This document shows, in pieces, positions 55,255 to 63,844 of a stretch of DNA of 64,000 nt. Below the pieces are notes generated by a model that saw only the letters and a list, made by a program, of their open reading frames with translations, did not search any database and was not told the origin of the DNA. Location: contig QORU01000017.1 of assembly GCA_003574785.1 (NCBI GenBank), forward strand, positions 1 through 64,000. The letters run 5' to 3'. Position numbers and translations under genes: made by a program. Numbering within the stretch: position 1 is the first letter of the stretch; each line of letters begins with the position of its first letter. The stretch comes from Taklimakanibacter deserti. GTDB lineage: Bacteria > Pseudomonadota > Alphaproteobacteria > Rhizobiales > Aestuariivirgaceae.

Positions 55255-56051
55255 CCCTTGTCCTTCGACCGCAGGATCTGGACGAGCAGGATGCAGCCGG
55301 TCGATATGCCGATCAGGATGGTGGAAATCGCGGCGATCGTCGGATCGATCTGATCGCGCAGCGTCGTGAACATCCGGCGCGTCAGGGTTTCGGTCGAGCC
55401 TCCCGAAATGAACAGGGCGACAATGATCTCGTCGAAGGAGGTCAGAAACGCCAGCAGCGCCCCGGAAATGACCGAGAACCGGATCTGCGGAAATGTGACG
55501 TCGATGAAGGCCCGCCAGCGCGGTGCGCCGAGACTCCGGGCCGCCTTTTCGAGATTGGCATCGAAGCTCTTGAGCGCCGAGGCGACCAGCGAGACCACGA
55601 AGGGCAGTGCCAGGGTCGTGTGGGCGATCACCAGGCCAAAGGTCGTGTAAAGCAGTCCCAAACGCGCATAGACGTAAAACACCCCGATCGCGATGAAGAT
55701 CACGGGGATCGCCAACGGCGCGACCAGAGCGGCGAAGAGGATGTTGGCCAGACGGCCGCGGCTCAGCCACAGGCCATAGGCGGCGAGAGTGCCCAGCGGC
55801 GTCGCCACAAGTGTCGTGGTAATGGCGATCCTGAGAGACACCCAGGTCGCAGCGGTCCATTCGAGCGAGTCCCAGTAGGCGGCATACCAGCGCAACGACC
55901 AGCCGGGGGGTGGAAAGGCAAGATAGTTGGCGTTGGAAAAGGACATCGGAATGATCAGCAAGGTCGGGGTGAGCAGGAACATCATGGCCAAGCCCGCGAC
56001 GATCCAGAGCCACGGGCGAGGGCTATCGGCCGAACGGAAAGACGATCTCAT
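55251..56051 (-). CDS. ABC transporter permease (PotC-like)
   Basis: A 266-residue inner-membrane permease with about six helices and the EAA loop LEKAARSLGAPRWRAFIDVTFPQIR (about 180-205) that contacts the ATPase. Sequence type is spermidine/putrescine/Fe(III)-type ABC importers. ATG 56051 overlaps the stop of the other permease as ATGA. Confidence 0.92.
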   Translation of the reverse strand: MRSSFRSADSPRPWLWIVAGLAMMFLLTPTLLIIPMSFSNANYLAFPPPGWSLRWYAAYWDSLEWTAATWVSLRIAITTTLVATPLGTLAAYGLWLSRGRLANILFAALVAPLAIPVIFIAIGVFYVYARLGLLYTTFGLVIAHTTLALPFVVSLVASALKSFDANLEKAARSLGAPRWRAFIDVTFPQIRFSVISGALLAFLTSFDEIIVALFISGGSTETLTRRMFTTLRDQIDPTIAAISTILIGISTGCILLVQILRSKDKG

Positions 56052-56938
56052 CTGAAAGCCCCCGAACCGAAGCTCAAGCGCGTCAGGCGCGCGGTCAGGT
56101 AAAGGACGAGTCCCGTGGCGACAAGGAGGACCACACCCAAGGCACTGGCAGCACCCCAGCTGTTGTAGAGACGGAGGTTCATGTCGATGCGCATGGCGAT
56201 CATGATCACCCGGCCGCCGCCCAGCAAAGCGGGCGTCACGTAAAAGCCGAGGCACAGCACGAAGACGAGAGACATGCCGGTGAACAGGCCGGGCATGGAG
56301 AGAGGGACGAAGACGTCCCAGAACGCCCGCATGGGCGAAGCGCCGAGATTGGCGGCCGCCCGCATATGCGAAGGATCGATGGCCCGCATCGAGGCATAGA
56401 GCGGCAGAACCAGGAACGGCACCATGATGTGTGTCATCCCGATCACCGCGCCGGTGAAGTTGTGAACCAAAGGCAAAGGATCATCGATGAGACCGGTGCT
56501 CTGCAGCGTGGTGTTGATCAGGCCGCGGCGCTGCAGCAGCACCAGCCAGGCATAGGTCCTGACCAGAAGCGACGTCCAGAACGGCAAGAGCACGGCGAGC
56601 AGACAGAGATTGGCGGTCCTGGACGACAGCTTCGAGAGCAGATAGGCCAGCGGATAGCCGATGGCGACGGTGCAGGCGGTCACCGTCAGGCTCAGAATAA
56701 ATGTGGTCGAGAAGACGGTCCGGTAGGATGGCTGATCGATCATCCGCTGGTAGTGGACGAGCGACAATTGCCCGTCGTCGCCGACGAAGGAGAGCGAGAA
56801 CAGCCAGGCGATCGGGACGAACAGAATGACCGAGACGAGCGCCATGGCCGGGAAGCTGAGCGACAGGAGCGTCCAATAGGCTCTTCGCGATTGCCGCCGG
56901 AGCGCTGCCGCGTTCAGCCTCTCGTCACCCATGGTCAT
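56048..56938 (-). CDS. ABC transporter permease (PotB-like)
   Basis: A 296-residue permease with six helices. The EAA-type loop is AAANLGASPMRAFWDVFVPLSMPG (about 195-220). It overlaps the ATPase gene by 14 bp and the second permease by four, so subunit synthesis is coupled. Confidence 0.92.
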   Translation of the reverse strand: MTMGDERLNAAALRRQSRRAYWTLLSLSFPAMALVSVILFVPIAWLFSLSFVGDDGQLSLVHYQRMIDQPSYRTVFSTTFILSLTVTACTVAIGYPLAYLLSKLSSRTANLCLLAVLLPFWTSLLVRTYAWLVLLQRRGLINTTLQSTGLIDDPLPLVHNFTGAVIGMTHIMVPFLVLPLYASMRAIDPSHMRAAANLGASPMRAFWDVFVPLSMPGLFTGMSLVFVLCLGFYVTPALLGGGRVIMIAMRIDMNLRLYNSWGAASALGVVLLVATGLVLYLTARLTRLSFGSGAFR

Positions 56939-58022
56939 CGCCTTCGGCCGGCAGAAGTATCGTATCGTCGCGATGGAGCCCGAGACGGATCGGCTGCCCT
57001 GGATCGGGGACGCTGTCCAACAGCCCGCGCAGCCGCGGCACTTTGACGGTGATGACGGTCTCGCCGAAAAGACAGACGGTGAGCATCAAGGCATCGCCGA
57101 CAAACGCATGCCGCTGCACGACACCGCTGAGCTCGTTCATGTCGGGGTCTTGCCCGGCGATGAGGATTTCCATTCTCTCCGGCCGCAGCATGAGGACCAG
57201 CGGACCGTTCGGAACCGGTGTCTTGTTGTGCTTGACCGGATGCCCGCGCAGATAGACGCGGCCGCCCTTAACTTCGGTGGGCAGCAAATGGGAATGCCCG
57301 ATGAAGTCGGCCACGAAGACATTGTTGGGATGATCATAGAGACGATCCGGTCGGTCGAGTTGCTGCAGGCGGCCTCCCTTGAGCACCGCTACTCTATCCG
57401 ACATCGTCAAGGCCTCATGTTGGTCGTGAGTCACATAGACCGTCGTGGCGCCGACGCGCTCGTGCAGCCGGCGAATCTCGGCCTGCATGGTCTCGCGCAG
57501 CTTCCGATCGAGCGCGGATAAGGGCTCGTCCATCAGCAGGATCGGGGGCTCGAACACAACCGAGCGGGCCAAGGCCACCCGCTGCTGCTGGCCGCCGGAC
57601 AGCTCGTGGATCCGGCGTTCACCGAAGCCCCCGAGCTGGACCAGCGACAGAGCTTCCTCGGCGCGCACGGCGGCTTCGGCGCCGGTCAGGCCGCGCAGCT
57701 TGAGCGGATAGGCGACGTTGCCCAGAACCGTCATATGCGGGAACAGCGCGTAGTTCTGGAACACCATGCCGACATTGCGCCGGTGCGGCGGCTCTAAGGT
57801 GACGTCTCTGTCGCCGAACAGGATGCTGCCGGAATCCAAGGGGACAAAGCCGGCCAGCGCCATCAGCAGCGTCGTCTTGCCGGAGCCAGAGGGCCCGAGA
57901 AGGGTCAGGAATTCGCCGGCCTGAATGTCCAGGCTGACATCGGACAGAGCTTCGGCACTGCCATAGCTCTTGGCGACCGATGTGATGCGGATCGGCAGGG
58001 AGTGGGCGGAGGCGACCATCAC
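56925..58022 (-). CDS. ABC transporter ATP-binding protein (PotA-like)
   Basis: A 365-residue ATPase. Walker A LGPSGSGKTTLLMALAG (about 38-54), Q-loop VGMVFQNYALFPHMTV, signature ELSGGQQQRVALARS, Walker B ILLMDEPLSALD, switch VTHDQHEALTMSD, and a C-terminal TOBE domain (about 270-360) as in polyamine and Fe(III) importers. It energises the two permeases encoded after it. Confidence 0.95.
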   Translation of the reverse strand: MMVASAHSLPIRITSVAKSYGSAEALSDVSLDIQAGEFLTLLGPSGSGKTTLLMALAGFVPLDSGSILFGDRDVTLEPPHRRNVGMVFQNYALFPHMTVLGNVAYPLKLRGLTGAEAAVRAEEALSLVQLGGFGERRIHELSGGQQQRVALARSVVFEPPILLMDEPLSALDRKLRETMQAEIRRLHERVGATTVYVTHDQHEALTMSDRVAVLKGGRLQQLDRPDRLYDHPNNVFVADFIGHSHLLPTEVKGGRVYLRGHPVKHNKTPVPNGPLVLMLRPERMEILIAGQDPDMNELSGVVQRHAFVGDALMLTVCLFGETVITVKVPRLRGLLDSVPDPGQPIRLGLHRDDTILLPAEGDDHG

Positions 58023-58053
58023 GGAGAGGCCGGCCGCTCAGCCCGGAACGCTG

Positions 58054-59100
58054 TTATTCCTGCACCAGCTTGGTCCACAGCTCCTGCACCTTCTCGGCGT
58101 TCTTCAGGTCGCCCCACCAGGCGTCGTCCACGAGAACCTGGAGCTTCAAATTTTCGGGCGAGGAAGGCAAGCGGGCAGCGAGCTCGGGGCTGATGAGATT
58201 GTTGGCGAAAGCGTTGCTGTTCACCGGGCCATAGGGGATGAATTTGGGAATGGCGGCCTGGAGATCGGGGGCCAGCAGCCGGTTCAGCACCCGCATCGCG
58301 AGCGCCGGATTCTTGGCCCCGCGCGGGACGACCGTGCAATCGAAGGCGAGAATGCCCTGATTGAAGGTCATGCCGACCGGAGCCCCGTCTTCGATGACCT
58401 TGGACACGCGGCCGTTCCAGAACGGCATCAATTCGATCTCGCCGTCGGTGAGAAGCTGGGTCGCCTGGCCGCCCGATGTGTACCATACGGTGATATGCGG
58501 CTTCAGCTCGGCGAGCTTCTTGAAGGCCCGGTCGAGATCCAACGGATAAAGCTTGTCGGCGGTGACGCCGTCGGCAAGCAGCGCGATCTCGATGTTGTGA
58601 TAGGGGTTGTTCCACATCGCGCGCGTGCCGGGGAATTTCTTGACGTCGAAGAAATCGGCCCAGCTCTTGGGTGGATTGTCACCGAATTTCTTGGTGTTGT
58701 ACGCCATGACGGTCGACCAGTTGGTCAAGCCGGCAATCCAATCCTTCTTCACGACCGAGGGGTCTATGCCGTCGGTCTTGATGACGCTGTAGTCGAGCGG
58801 CATCCACAGATTCTGCTGCGAGCCCGTCAGGCAATCATTGACGTTCTGCTCGGAGATATCCATCGACGGGCTTCCCGCCTCGACCTGGACCTTCACATCC
58901 GCAAGCGATGAGATCGTCTCCTCGCGAATGGTGATGCCCATCTCCTTGGCGAGGGGCTCGAGGACCGCCTTGCGAACGGCGTCCTGGTAGGTCCCGCCAT
59001 AGCCGGCATAGACCAGGGTTTCTTCGCCGAAGGCGGCTGAGCCAGACAGTGACGTGAACAAGAGAAAGCCGGCTAACAATCTGCATGACCGAGGCTTCAT
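58054..59100 (-). CDS. ABC transporter substrate-binding protein (PotD/polyamine-type)
   Basis: A 348-residue periplasmic binding protein with a signal peptide (MKPRSCRLLAGFLLFTSLSGSAAFG). YAGYGGTYQDAVRKAVLEPLAKEMGI is the typical start of PotD-like group 1 proteins. Ligand specificity cannot be read. ATG 59100 places the signal at the N-terminus. It leads the four-gene importer operon and faces two operator copies 54 and 89 bp upstream. Confidence 0.92.
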   Translation of the reverse strand: MKPRSCRLLAGFLLFTSLSGSAAFGEETLVYAGYGGTYQDAVRKAVLEPLAKEMGITIREETISSLADVKVQVEAGSPSMDISEQNVNDCLTGSQQNLWMPLDYSVIKTDGIDPSVVKKDWIAGLTNWSTVMAYNTKKFGDNPPKSWADFFDVKKFPGTRAMWNNPYHNIEIALLADGVTADKLYPLDLDRAFKKLAELKPHITVWYTSGGQATQLLTDGEIELMPFWNGRVSKVIEDGAPVGMTFNQGILAFDCTVVPRGAKNPALAMRVLNRLLAPDLQAAIPKFIPYGPVNSNAFANNLISPELAARLPSSPENLKLQVLVDDAWWGDLKNAEKVQELWTKLVQE

Positions 59101-59153
59101 GATGTTTCCCCGCTGTGGATATGTCCCCGATGGCACAAATTGCTGTCACAAAA

Positions 59154-59173
59154 TGAATATGAAGTCAATATCA
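59154..59173 (+). promoter_or_regulatory. Operator copy 3 (putative TetR site)
   Basis: Identical 20-bp core in the divergent gap between the PotD-like and hydantoinase-B-like genes, in the same orientation as copy 1. Confidence 0.85.
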
Positions 59174-59188
59174 TTTTTATCATGGAAT

Positions 59189-59208
59189 TGATATTGACTT
59201 CATATTCA
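59189..59208 (-). promoter_or_regulatory. Operator copy 4 (putative TetR site)
   Basis: Identical core in reverse orientation, 35 bp from copy 3 (start to start). The pair is arranged as two sites facing each other, which suits one site for each divergent promoter. Confidence 0.85.
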
Positions 59209-59293
59209 TTTTAACGTCTTCTTCGCAAGGTTGCGGATGCCGTTCGAGAGGCGCTGCGCGGCAGGATGGTTTATCTCATCGGAGGGCTGGAGG

Positions 59294-61096
59294 ATGGCGC
59301 GGTCGGGCAGAGCCAAGAAGGTGGCCGCGTTCGATCCGACACTGCTGGCGGTGCTGTCCAGCCGCTTCGAATCGATCATCCGCGAAATGACCAACACGGT
59401 GATGAAGGCCAGCCGGTCGAGCGTCATCAAGAATGCGCGCGACATGTCCTGCGGCATCCTCACCTATGATCATCGCCTGATTTCGGTGGAAGAGGCGCTG
59501 CCGATCCATGTCAATGCGCTGGAGCTCACCACCAAGCCGATCACCGAGCTCTTCGACGATGTAAAGGAAGGCGATGCCTTCCTCAACAACAGTCCCTTCT
59601 ACGGCGTCACCCATCATGCCGACCTGACGCTGTGCGTGCCGGTCTTCTTTGAGGGAACGCCGCTGTTCTGGACGCTGTCGCGCTCGCACCATGCCGACAT
59701 CGGGGCGCCCGAGCCTTCGACCTATCTGCCCTTCGCGGCGACCCTTTATCAGGAGGGCGTGCATTTCCCGTGCGTGCGCATCCAGGAGAACTTCAAGGAC
59801 AAGGAAGACCTGATCCGCATCGGGCTGCAGAAGATTCGCGTCAGCAATATCTGGCATGGCGACTATCGCGCCCAGGTCGGCGCCTGCCGGACGGGCGAGC
59901 GCCGCCTCAAGGAGCTGGTGGCGCAGTATGGCATCGACACGGTGCGCGACTTCATCGAGGCATGGATGGACTATGGCAAGCGCCGGGCGATCGCTTCGAT
60001 CCGAGAGCTGCCGGCCGGCACCTATGTCTATGAGGTCAGGCACGACCCGGTGACGGGCGTCGCCGATGAGGGCATCCCCATCAAGGCCAAGGTCACGGTC
60101 GATCCGAAAAAGGGGCTGATCACCGTCGATGTGCGCGACAATCCGGACTGCGTGCCGGGCGGGCTCAATCTCACCGAGGCCTGCGCGGTCGCCTCCTGTC
60201 GCATCGGCGTATATTACAATCTCGACGCCGGCGTGCCGCATAATGAGGGCAGCTCCAGCCGTATCGTGCCGCTCTTGCGCGATGGTTGCGTCGTCGGCAG
60301 GCCCAGCCATCCGACGGGCACCTCCTGCGCCACGAGCAACGTCAATGAGCGCCTCGCCAATGCGGTGCAATGCGCCTTCTCGCAAATCGGCGAGCCCTAT
60401 GGCATGGCCGAAGGCGGGGGCAATTTCTCCGCCGCGCTCGGCGTCGTCTCCGGCATCGACAAGAGGCGCGAGGAGCCAGTCGAATATATCACCCAGCTGA
60501 TGCTGGCACTTTCGGGCGGTCCCGCCAATCACGGCCATGACGGCTGGCTCACCTATGAGTGCTCGGTCGGCAACGGCATCATGGTCACCGACTCGGTCGA
60601 AGTGGACGAAGCCACTTATCCCATCCTGATCGAAGAACGGCGCATCAGCGAGGACAGCATGGGCTTCGGCCGCTGGAATGGCGCACCGGCCGTTCAAGGT
60701 TCCTACCGGTCGCTGACCGGGAGCATGACGCTCTATGTCTGCGGTGACGGCGGCACCTTCCCGGCCAAGGGCGTGCTCGGCGGCATGGCAGGCGCGCATT
60801 GCGGCACCTGGCGGCGCGATGCCGGCGGCAAGGTCGAGCGCTTGCCGGACTTCTACAACGGCAGCTTCGCCGACGGCGAGGCCGCACTCTATCGTTCCTG
60901 CGCCGGCGGCGGCTATGGCGATCCCAGGCTTCGCGCGCCCGAGCGGGTCGCCGAGGACGTCAATCGCAAGTGGCTCAGCGTCGGCGCGGCGGTCGATATT
61001 TTCGGCGTCGCGCTGACTCTCGCCGCCAACGGCATCGACTACGAGATCGACCGGACCCGGACAGCGAAGCTGCGCGGCCAAGTCGTGACTGCCTGA
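59294..61096 (+). CDS. Hydantoinase B / oxoprolinase family protein
   Basis: A 600-residue HyuB-like protein: FDPTLLAVLSSRFESIIREMTNTVMKASRSSVIKNARDMSCGIL at the start, SPFYGVTHHADLTL, WHGDYRAQVGACRTGERR, GSSSRIVPLL, EGGGNFSAALG and the closing CAGGGYGDPRLRAPERVAEDV. Such subunits normally pair with a HyuA ATP-binding subunit to hydrolyse hydantoins or 5-oxoproline or to carboxylate ketones; no hyuA is in the window. ATG 59294 follows GGAGGGCTGGAGG. Confidence 0.92.
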   Translation: MARSGRAKKVAAFDPTLLAVLSSRFESIIREMTNTVMKASRSSVIKNARDMSCGILTYDHRLISVEEALPIHVNALELTTKPITELFDDVKEGDAFLNNSPFYGVTHHADLTLCVPVFFEGTPLFWTLSRSHHADIGAPEPSTYLPFAATLYQEGVHFPCVRIQENFKDKEDLIRIGLQKIRVSNIWHGDYRAQVGACRTGERRLKELVAQYGIDTVRDFIEAWMDYGKRRAIASIRELPAGTYVYEVRHDPVTGVADEGIPIKAKVTVDPKKGLITVDVRDNPDCVPGGLNLTEACAVASCRIGVYYNLDAGVPHNEGSSSRIVPLLRDGCVVGRPSHPTGTSCATSNVNERLANAVQCAFSQIGEPYGMAEGGGNFSAALGVVSGIDKRREEPVEYITQLMLALSGGPANHGHDGWLTYECSVGNGIMVTDSVEVDEATYPILIEERRISEDSMGFGRWNGAPAVQGSYRSLTGSMTLYVCGDGGTFPAKGVLGGMAGAHCGTWRRDAGGKVERLPDFYNGSFADGEAALYRSCAGGGYGDPRLRAPERVAEDVNRKWLSVGAAVDIFGVALTLAANGIDYEIDRTRTAKLRGQVVTA

Positions 61097-61155
61097 CCAA
61101 AAAAGGGAACGGCCTTGCACCGATTCCCGCCAACGAAAACCACGGAGGAAACGAT

Positions 61156-62331
61156 ATGAAGCACCATCTTATCAGAACCGGCTTGGCGGCAGCCATGCTG
61201 GTTGCCGGCCTGTCCTGCGCTTGGGCAGAGGAGCCGGTCGTCATCGGCGCCGCCATCGCCAAGAGCGGCGCGATAGCACCTTATGACGAAGGTCCGGCCA
61301 AGGCGATGGAGATCGCCATAGACGAGTTGAACGCCAAGGGTGGGCTCCTCGGGCGCCAGCTCAAGATCATCTATTCGGACACCAAGTCCGATATCGCCTA
61401 TGGCTCGACCGCCGCCCAGGACGTCATCGACAAGGGCGCCCAGATGGTGGTCGTCACCTGCGACTATGATTATGGCAGCGCTGCCGCATCGGTTGCCGAT
61501 GGCGCCGGGCTCATCACCTTCTCTACCTGCGCCGGCGATCCCAAATTCGGTCCTTCCGGCATCGGTCCCAATGCCTTCACCATGGCAACCGGCGCGCCGG
61601 GCCAGGCCGTGGCGCTGGCCGAATGGGCCTACAACGTCAAGGGCTGGCGGTCCGCCTATATACTTCTCGACACCAGCATCGCCTTCGATGCGAGCTTCGC
61701 CGACTTCTTCGAGCGGCGCTGGAAGGAGCTTGCCGGCTCAGAAGGGCTCGCCGGAAAGGATACGTTCGGCGGCGAGGATCCGCAGATCGCCAGCCAGATC
61801 ACGCGCATCAAGGGCCTTGCCAAACAGCCGGACTTCGTCGTCCTCAGCTCGTTTCCGCCGGGCGGCGCCAGCGCCATGCGCCAGTTGCGCGCCGCCGGCG
61901 TGAACCAGCCTCTCCTGCTGTCGGAATCCTGGGACGGCGACTTCTGGCTGGAGGCGGTCCCCAATCTCAACGATGCCTACCTCGTGACCTATGGCTCGGT
62001 GTTCGGCAACGATCCCCGGCCGCAAGTCGCCGAGTTCATGACGAAGTTCCAGACCAAATTCGGCGCGCGGCCCGTCACCTCGCATGCGCTCACCGGCTAT
62101 AGCGTCATCCAGGGTTGGACGAAGGCGGTCGAGAAGGCCGCCACGCTCGAGGCCGACAAGGTCCGCGATGTGCTGCAGACCTTCGTCGACGAGCCGCTGC
62201 TCGCGGGTCCGACGACCTTCACCAAGGACACGCATATCAACATGCAGCGCGACCTCATTCTCCTCGAGGTCAAAGACGGCAAGCCCGGCAATGTGATAGA
62301 CGTCATCAAGGCCCATGAGATGCCGAAGTAA
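61156..62331 (+). CDS. ABC transporter substrate-binding protein (branched-chain amino acid/LivK type)
   Basis: A 391-residue binding protein with a signal peptide ending SCAWAEEP. VVIGAAIAKSGAIAPYDEGPAKAMEIAIDELNAKGGLLGRQLKIIYSDTKSD is the typical LivK-like opening. Cysteines in CDYDY and STCAGDP are unusual but not diagnostic. Members of this clade bind amides, amino acids, aromatic acids and urea. GGAGG precedes the ATG by about ten bases. Confidence 0.93.
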   Translation: MKHHLIRTGLAAAMLVAGLSCAWAEEPVVIGAAIAKSGAIAPYDEGPAKAMEIAIDELNAKGGLLGRQLKIIYSDTKSDIAYGSTAAQDVIDKGAQMVVVTCDYDYGSAAASVADGAGLITFSTCAGDPKFGPSGIGPNAFTMATGAPGQAVALAEWAYNVKGWRSAYILLDTSIAFDASFADFFERRWKELAGSEGLAGKDTFGGEDPQIASQITRIKGLAKQPDFVVLSSFPPGGASAMRQLRAAGVNQPLLLSESWDGDFWLEAVPNLNDAYLVTYGSVFGNDPRPQVAEFMTKFQTKFGARPVTSHALTGYSVIQGWTKAVEKAATLEADKVRDVLQTFVDEPLLAGPTTFTKDTHINMQRDLILLEVKDGKPGNVIDVIKAHEMPK

Positions 62332-62363
62332 GAGCGCGGCAGCAGTTCGGATCGCCCAGCATC

Positions 62364-63125
62364 ATGAACGTGCCTTCCGCCGAATATTCACGGTCCGCCG
62401 CCTCATCCCTGGACGTCGACGGCGTCGTCGTCGACTTCCAGGGATTGCGTGCCATCGAGGATGTCAGTCTCACGCTTGAGCCTGGCGAGATCCTGGGGCT
62501 CATCGGGCCGAATGGGGCGGGCAAGACGACACTGATCAACGTGCTGACCGGATTTCAGACGGTCATGCGGGGCAGCGTGCGCCTGGGCGGCATCGACATC
62601 GCCGCCTGGAAGCCGCACGAACGCAGCCGCCGCGGCCTGGTGCGGACTTTCCAGAGCGTGCTGCCTTTCGGCGGGCTGAGCGTGCTTGAGAATGTCGAAG
62701 CGGGCGGCGTCGCCATTGGCCTGGGACGGCGCGAGGCCCGCATCGAGGCGGCCCGGATCCTGTCCGAGATCGGGCTTGCGGCGAAGGCCGACCGCCGGGC
62801 CGACACGTTGCCTTTCGGCGACGTGCGCCTGACCGGCATTGCGCGCGCCATTGCCATGCGGCCGCGCTTCCTGCTCATGGACGAGCCGGCAGCCGGCCTC
62901 AATGACGTCGAGTGCAACGAGCTCCACAACATCATCAAGGGCATCATCGCCCGGCTCGGCTGCGGCATCCTGTTCATCGAGCATCGCATGTCGCTGGTGT
63001 TCAGGCTGTGCGACCGGATCCAGGTGCTGCAGCTCGGCCGCACCCTCGCTATCGGCACGGCCGGTGAAATCCAGAACGATGCCCAAGTGCGCAGGGCCTA
63101 TCTCGGCGAGGAGGCGGCGTGCTGA
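62364..63125 (+). CDS. ABC transporter ATP-binding protein (LivG-like)
   Basis: A 253-residue ATPase. Walker A LIGPNGAGKTTLINVLTG (about 48-65), signature position LPFGDVRLTGIARAIA rather than a strict LSGGQ, Walker B FLLMDEPAAGLN, and IEHRMSLVFRLCDRI as the switch. Its ABC signature region departs from the usual LSYGxQR of LivG, which is worth noting. It overlaps livF by seven bases. Confidence 0.92.
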   Translation: MNVPSAEYSRSAASSLDVDGVVVDFQGLRAIEDVSLTLEPGEILGLIGPNGAGKTTLINVLTGFQTVMRGSVRLGGIDIAAWKPHERSRRGLVRTFQSVLPFGGLSVLENVEAGGVAIGLGRREARIEAARILSEIGLAAKADRRADTLPFGDVRLTGIARAIAMRPRFLLMDEPAAGLNDVECNELHNIIKGIIARLGCGILFIEHRMSLVFRLCDRIQVLQLGRTLAIGTAGEIQNDAQVRRAYLGEEAAC

Positions 63126-63844
63126 AGGTCGTCGATCTCAACGTCGCCTATGGCAGCATCGCGGCGGTGCGTGGCGTTTCCTTCGACATCGCGCAAGGCG
63201 AGATCGTGGCGGTCATCGGGCCCAATGGCGCGGGGAAATCGAGCCTGCTGCTCGCCATCGCCGGGCTCATCAAGCCGCGCTCGGGCGCAATCGAATTCGC
63301 CGGTAAGAATATCGCCAGCAAGCAGGCCGAGATACTGGTGTCGGAAGGCGTATCGCTGGTGCCGGAAGGCCGGCACATTTTCGGCTCGCTGACGGTCGCG
63401 GAAAACCTGGCGCTCGGTGCGACGGTCAGGCGCGATTGGCCCCAGATCGCGTCCGACACCGAGCGTGTGCTCGCCATGTTCCCGGTGCTCAAGGAGCGCT
63501 ATCGCCAGCGTGCCAACAAGCTGTCGGGTGGCGAGCAGCAGATGCTGGCCATCGGCCGCGCCATGCTGGCGCGTCCCCGGCTTCTGCTGCTGGACGAGCC
63601 GTCGCTGGGATTGGCGCCGCTGGTCGTCAACCAGGTCTATCAGGCGATCCTGGACCTCAGGCAGTCCGGCGTGACCGTGCTCGTGGTCGAGCAGAACGTG
63701 TCGCGCGCACTCGCCGCGGCCGACCGGACCCATGTGCTGAGCTTCGGCGCCATCGCCATGTCGGGTAAATCCACCGAGCTTGCCGGCACGGCGGCGTTCG
63801 ACGCCGCCTATTTCGGTGTTTCGCGCGAGGCCGGACGGGCATGA
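63119..63844 (+). CDS. ABC transporter ATP-binding protein (LivF-like)
   Basis: A 241-residue ATPase. Walker A IGPNGAGKSSLLLAIAG, LSGGEQQMLAIGRAML and LLLLDEPSLGLAPLVVNQVYQ are complete. The GTG start at 63119 lies within livG. The next start overlaps its stop by four bases, so the cassette is translationally linked. Confidence 0.94.
   Translation: MLKVVDLNVAYGSIAAVRGVSFDIAQGEIVAVIGPNGAGKSSLLLAIAGLIKPRSGAIEFAGKNIASKQAEILVSEGVSLVPEGRHIFGSLTVAENLALGATVRRDWPQIASDTERVLAMFPVLKERYRQRANKLSGGEQQMLAIGRAMLARPRLLLLDEPSLGLAPLVVNQVYQAILDLRQSGVTVLVVEQNVSRALAAADRTHVLSFGAIAMSGKSTELAGTAAFDAAYFGVSREAGRA

Noticed and set aside
59276..61120. Minus-strand open frame over the HyuB-like gene
   Set aside because: Antisense shadow; it would also run through the promoter gap.
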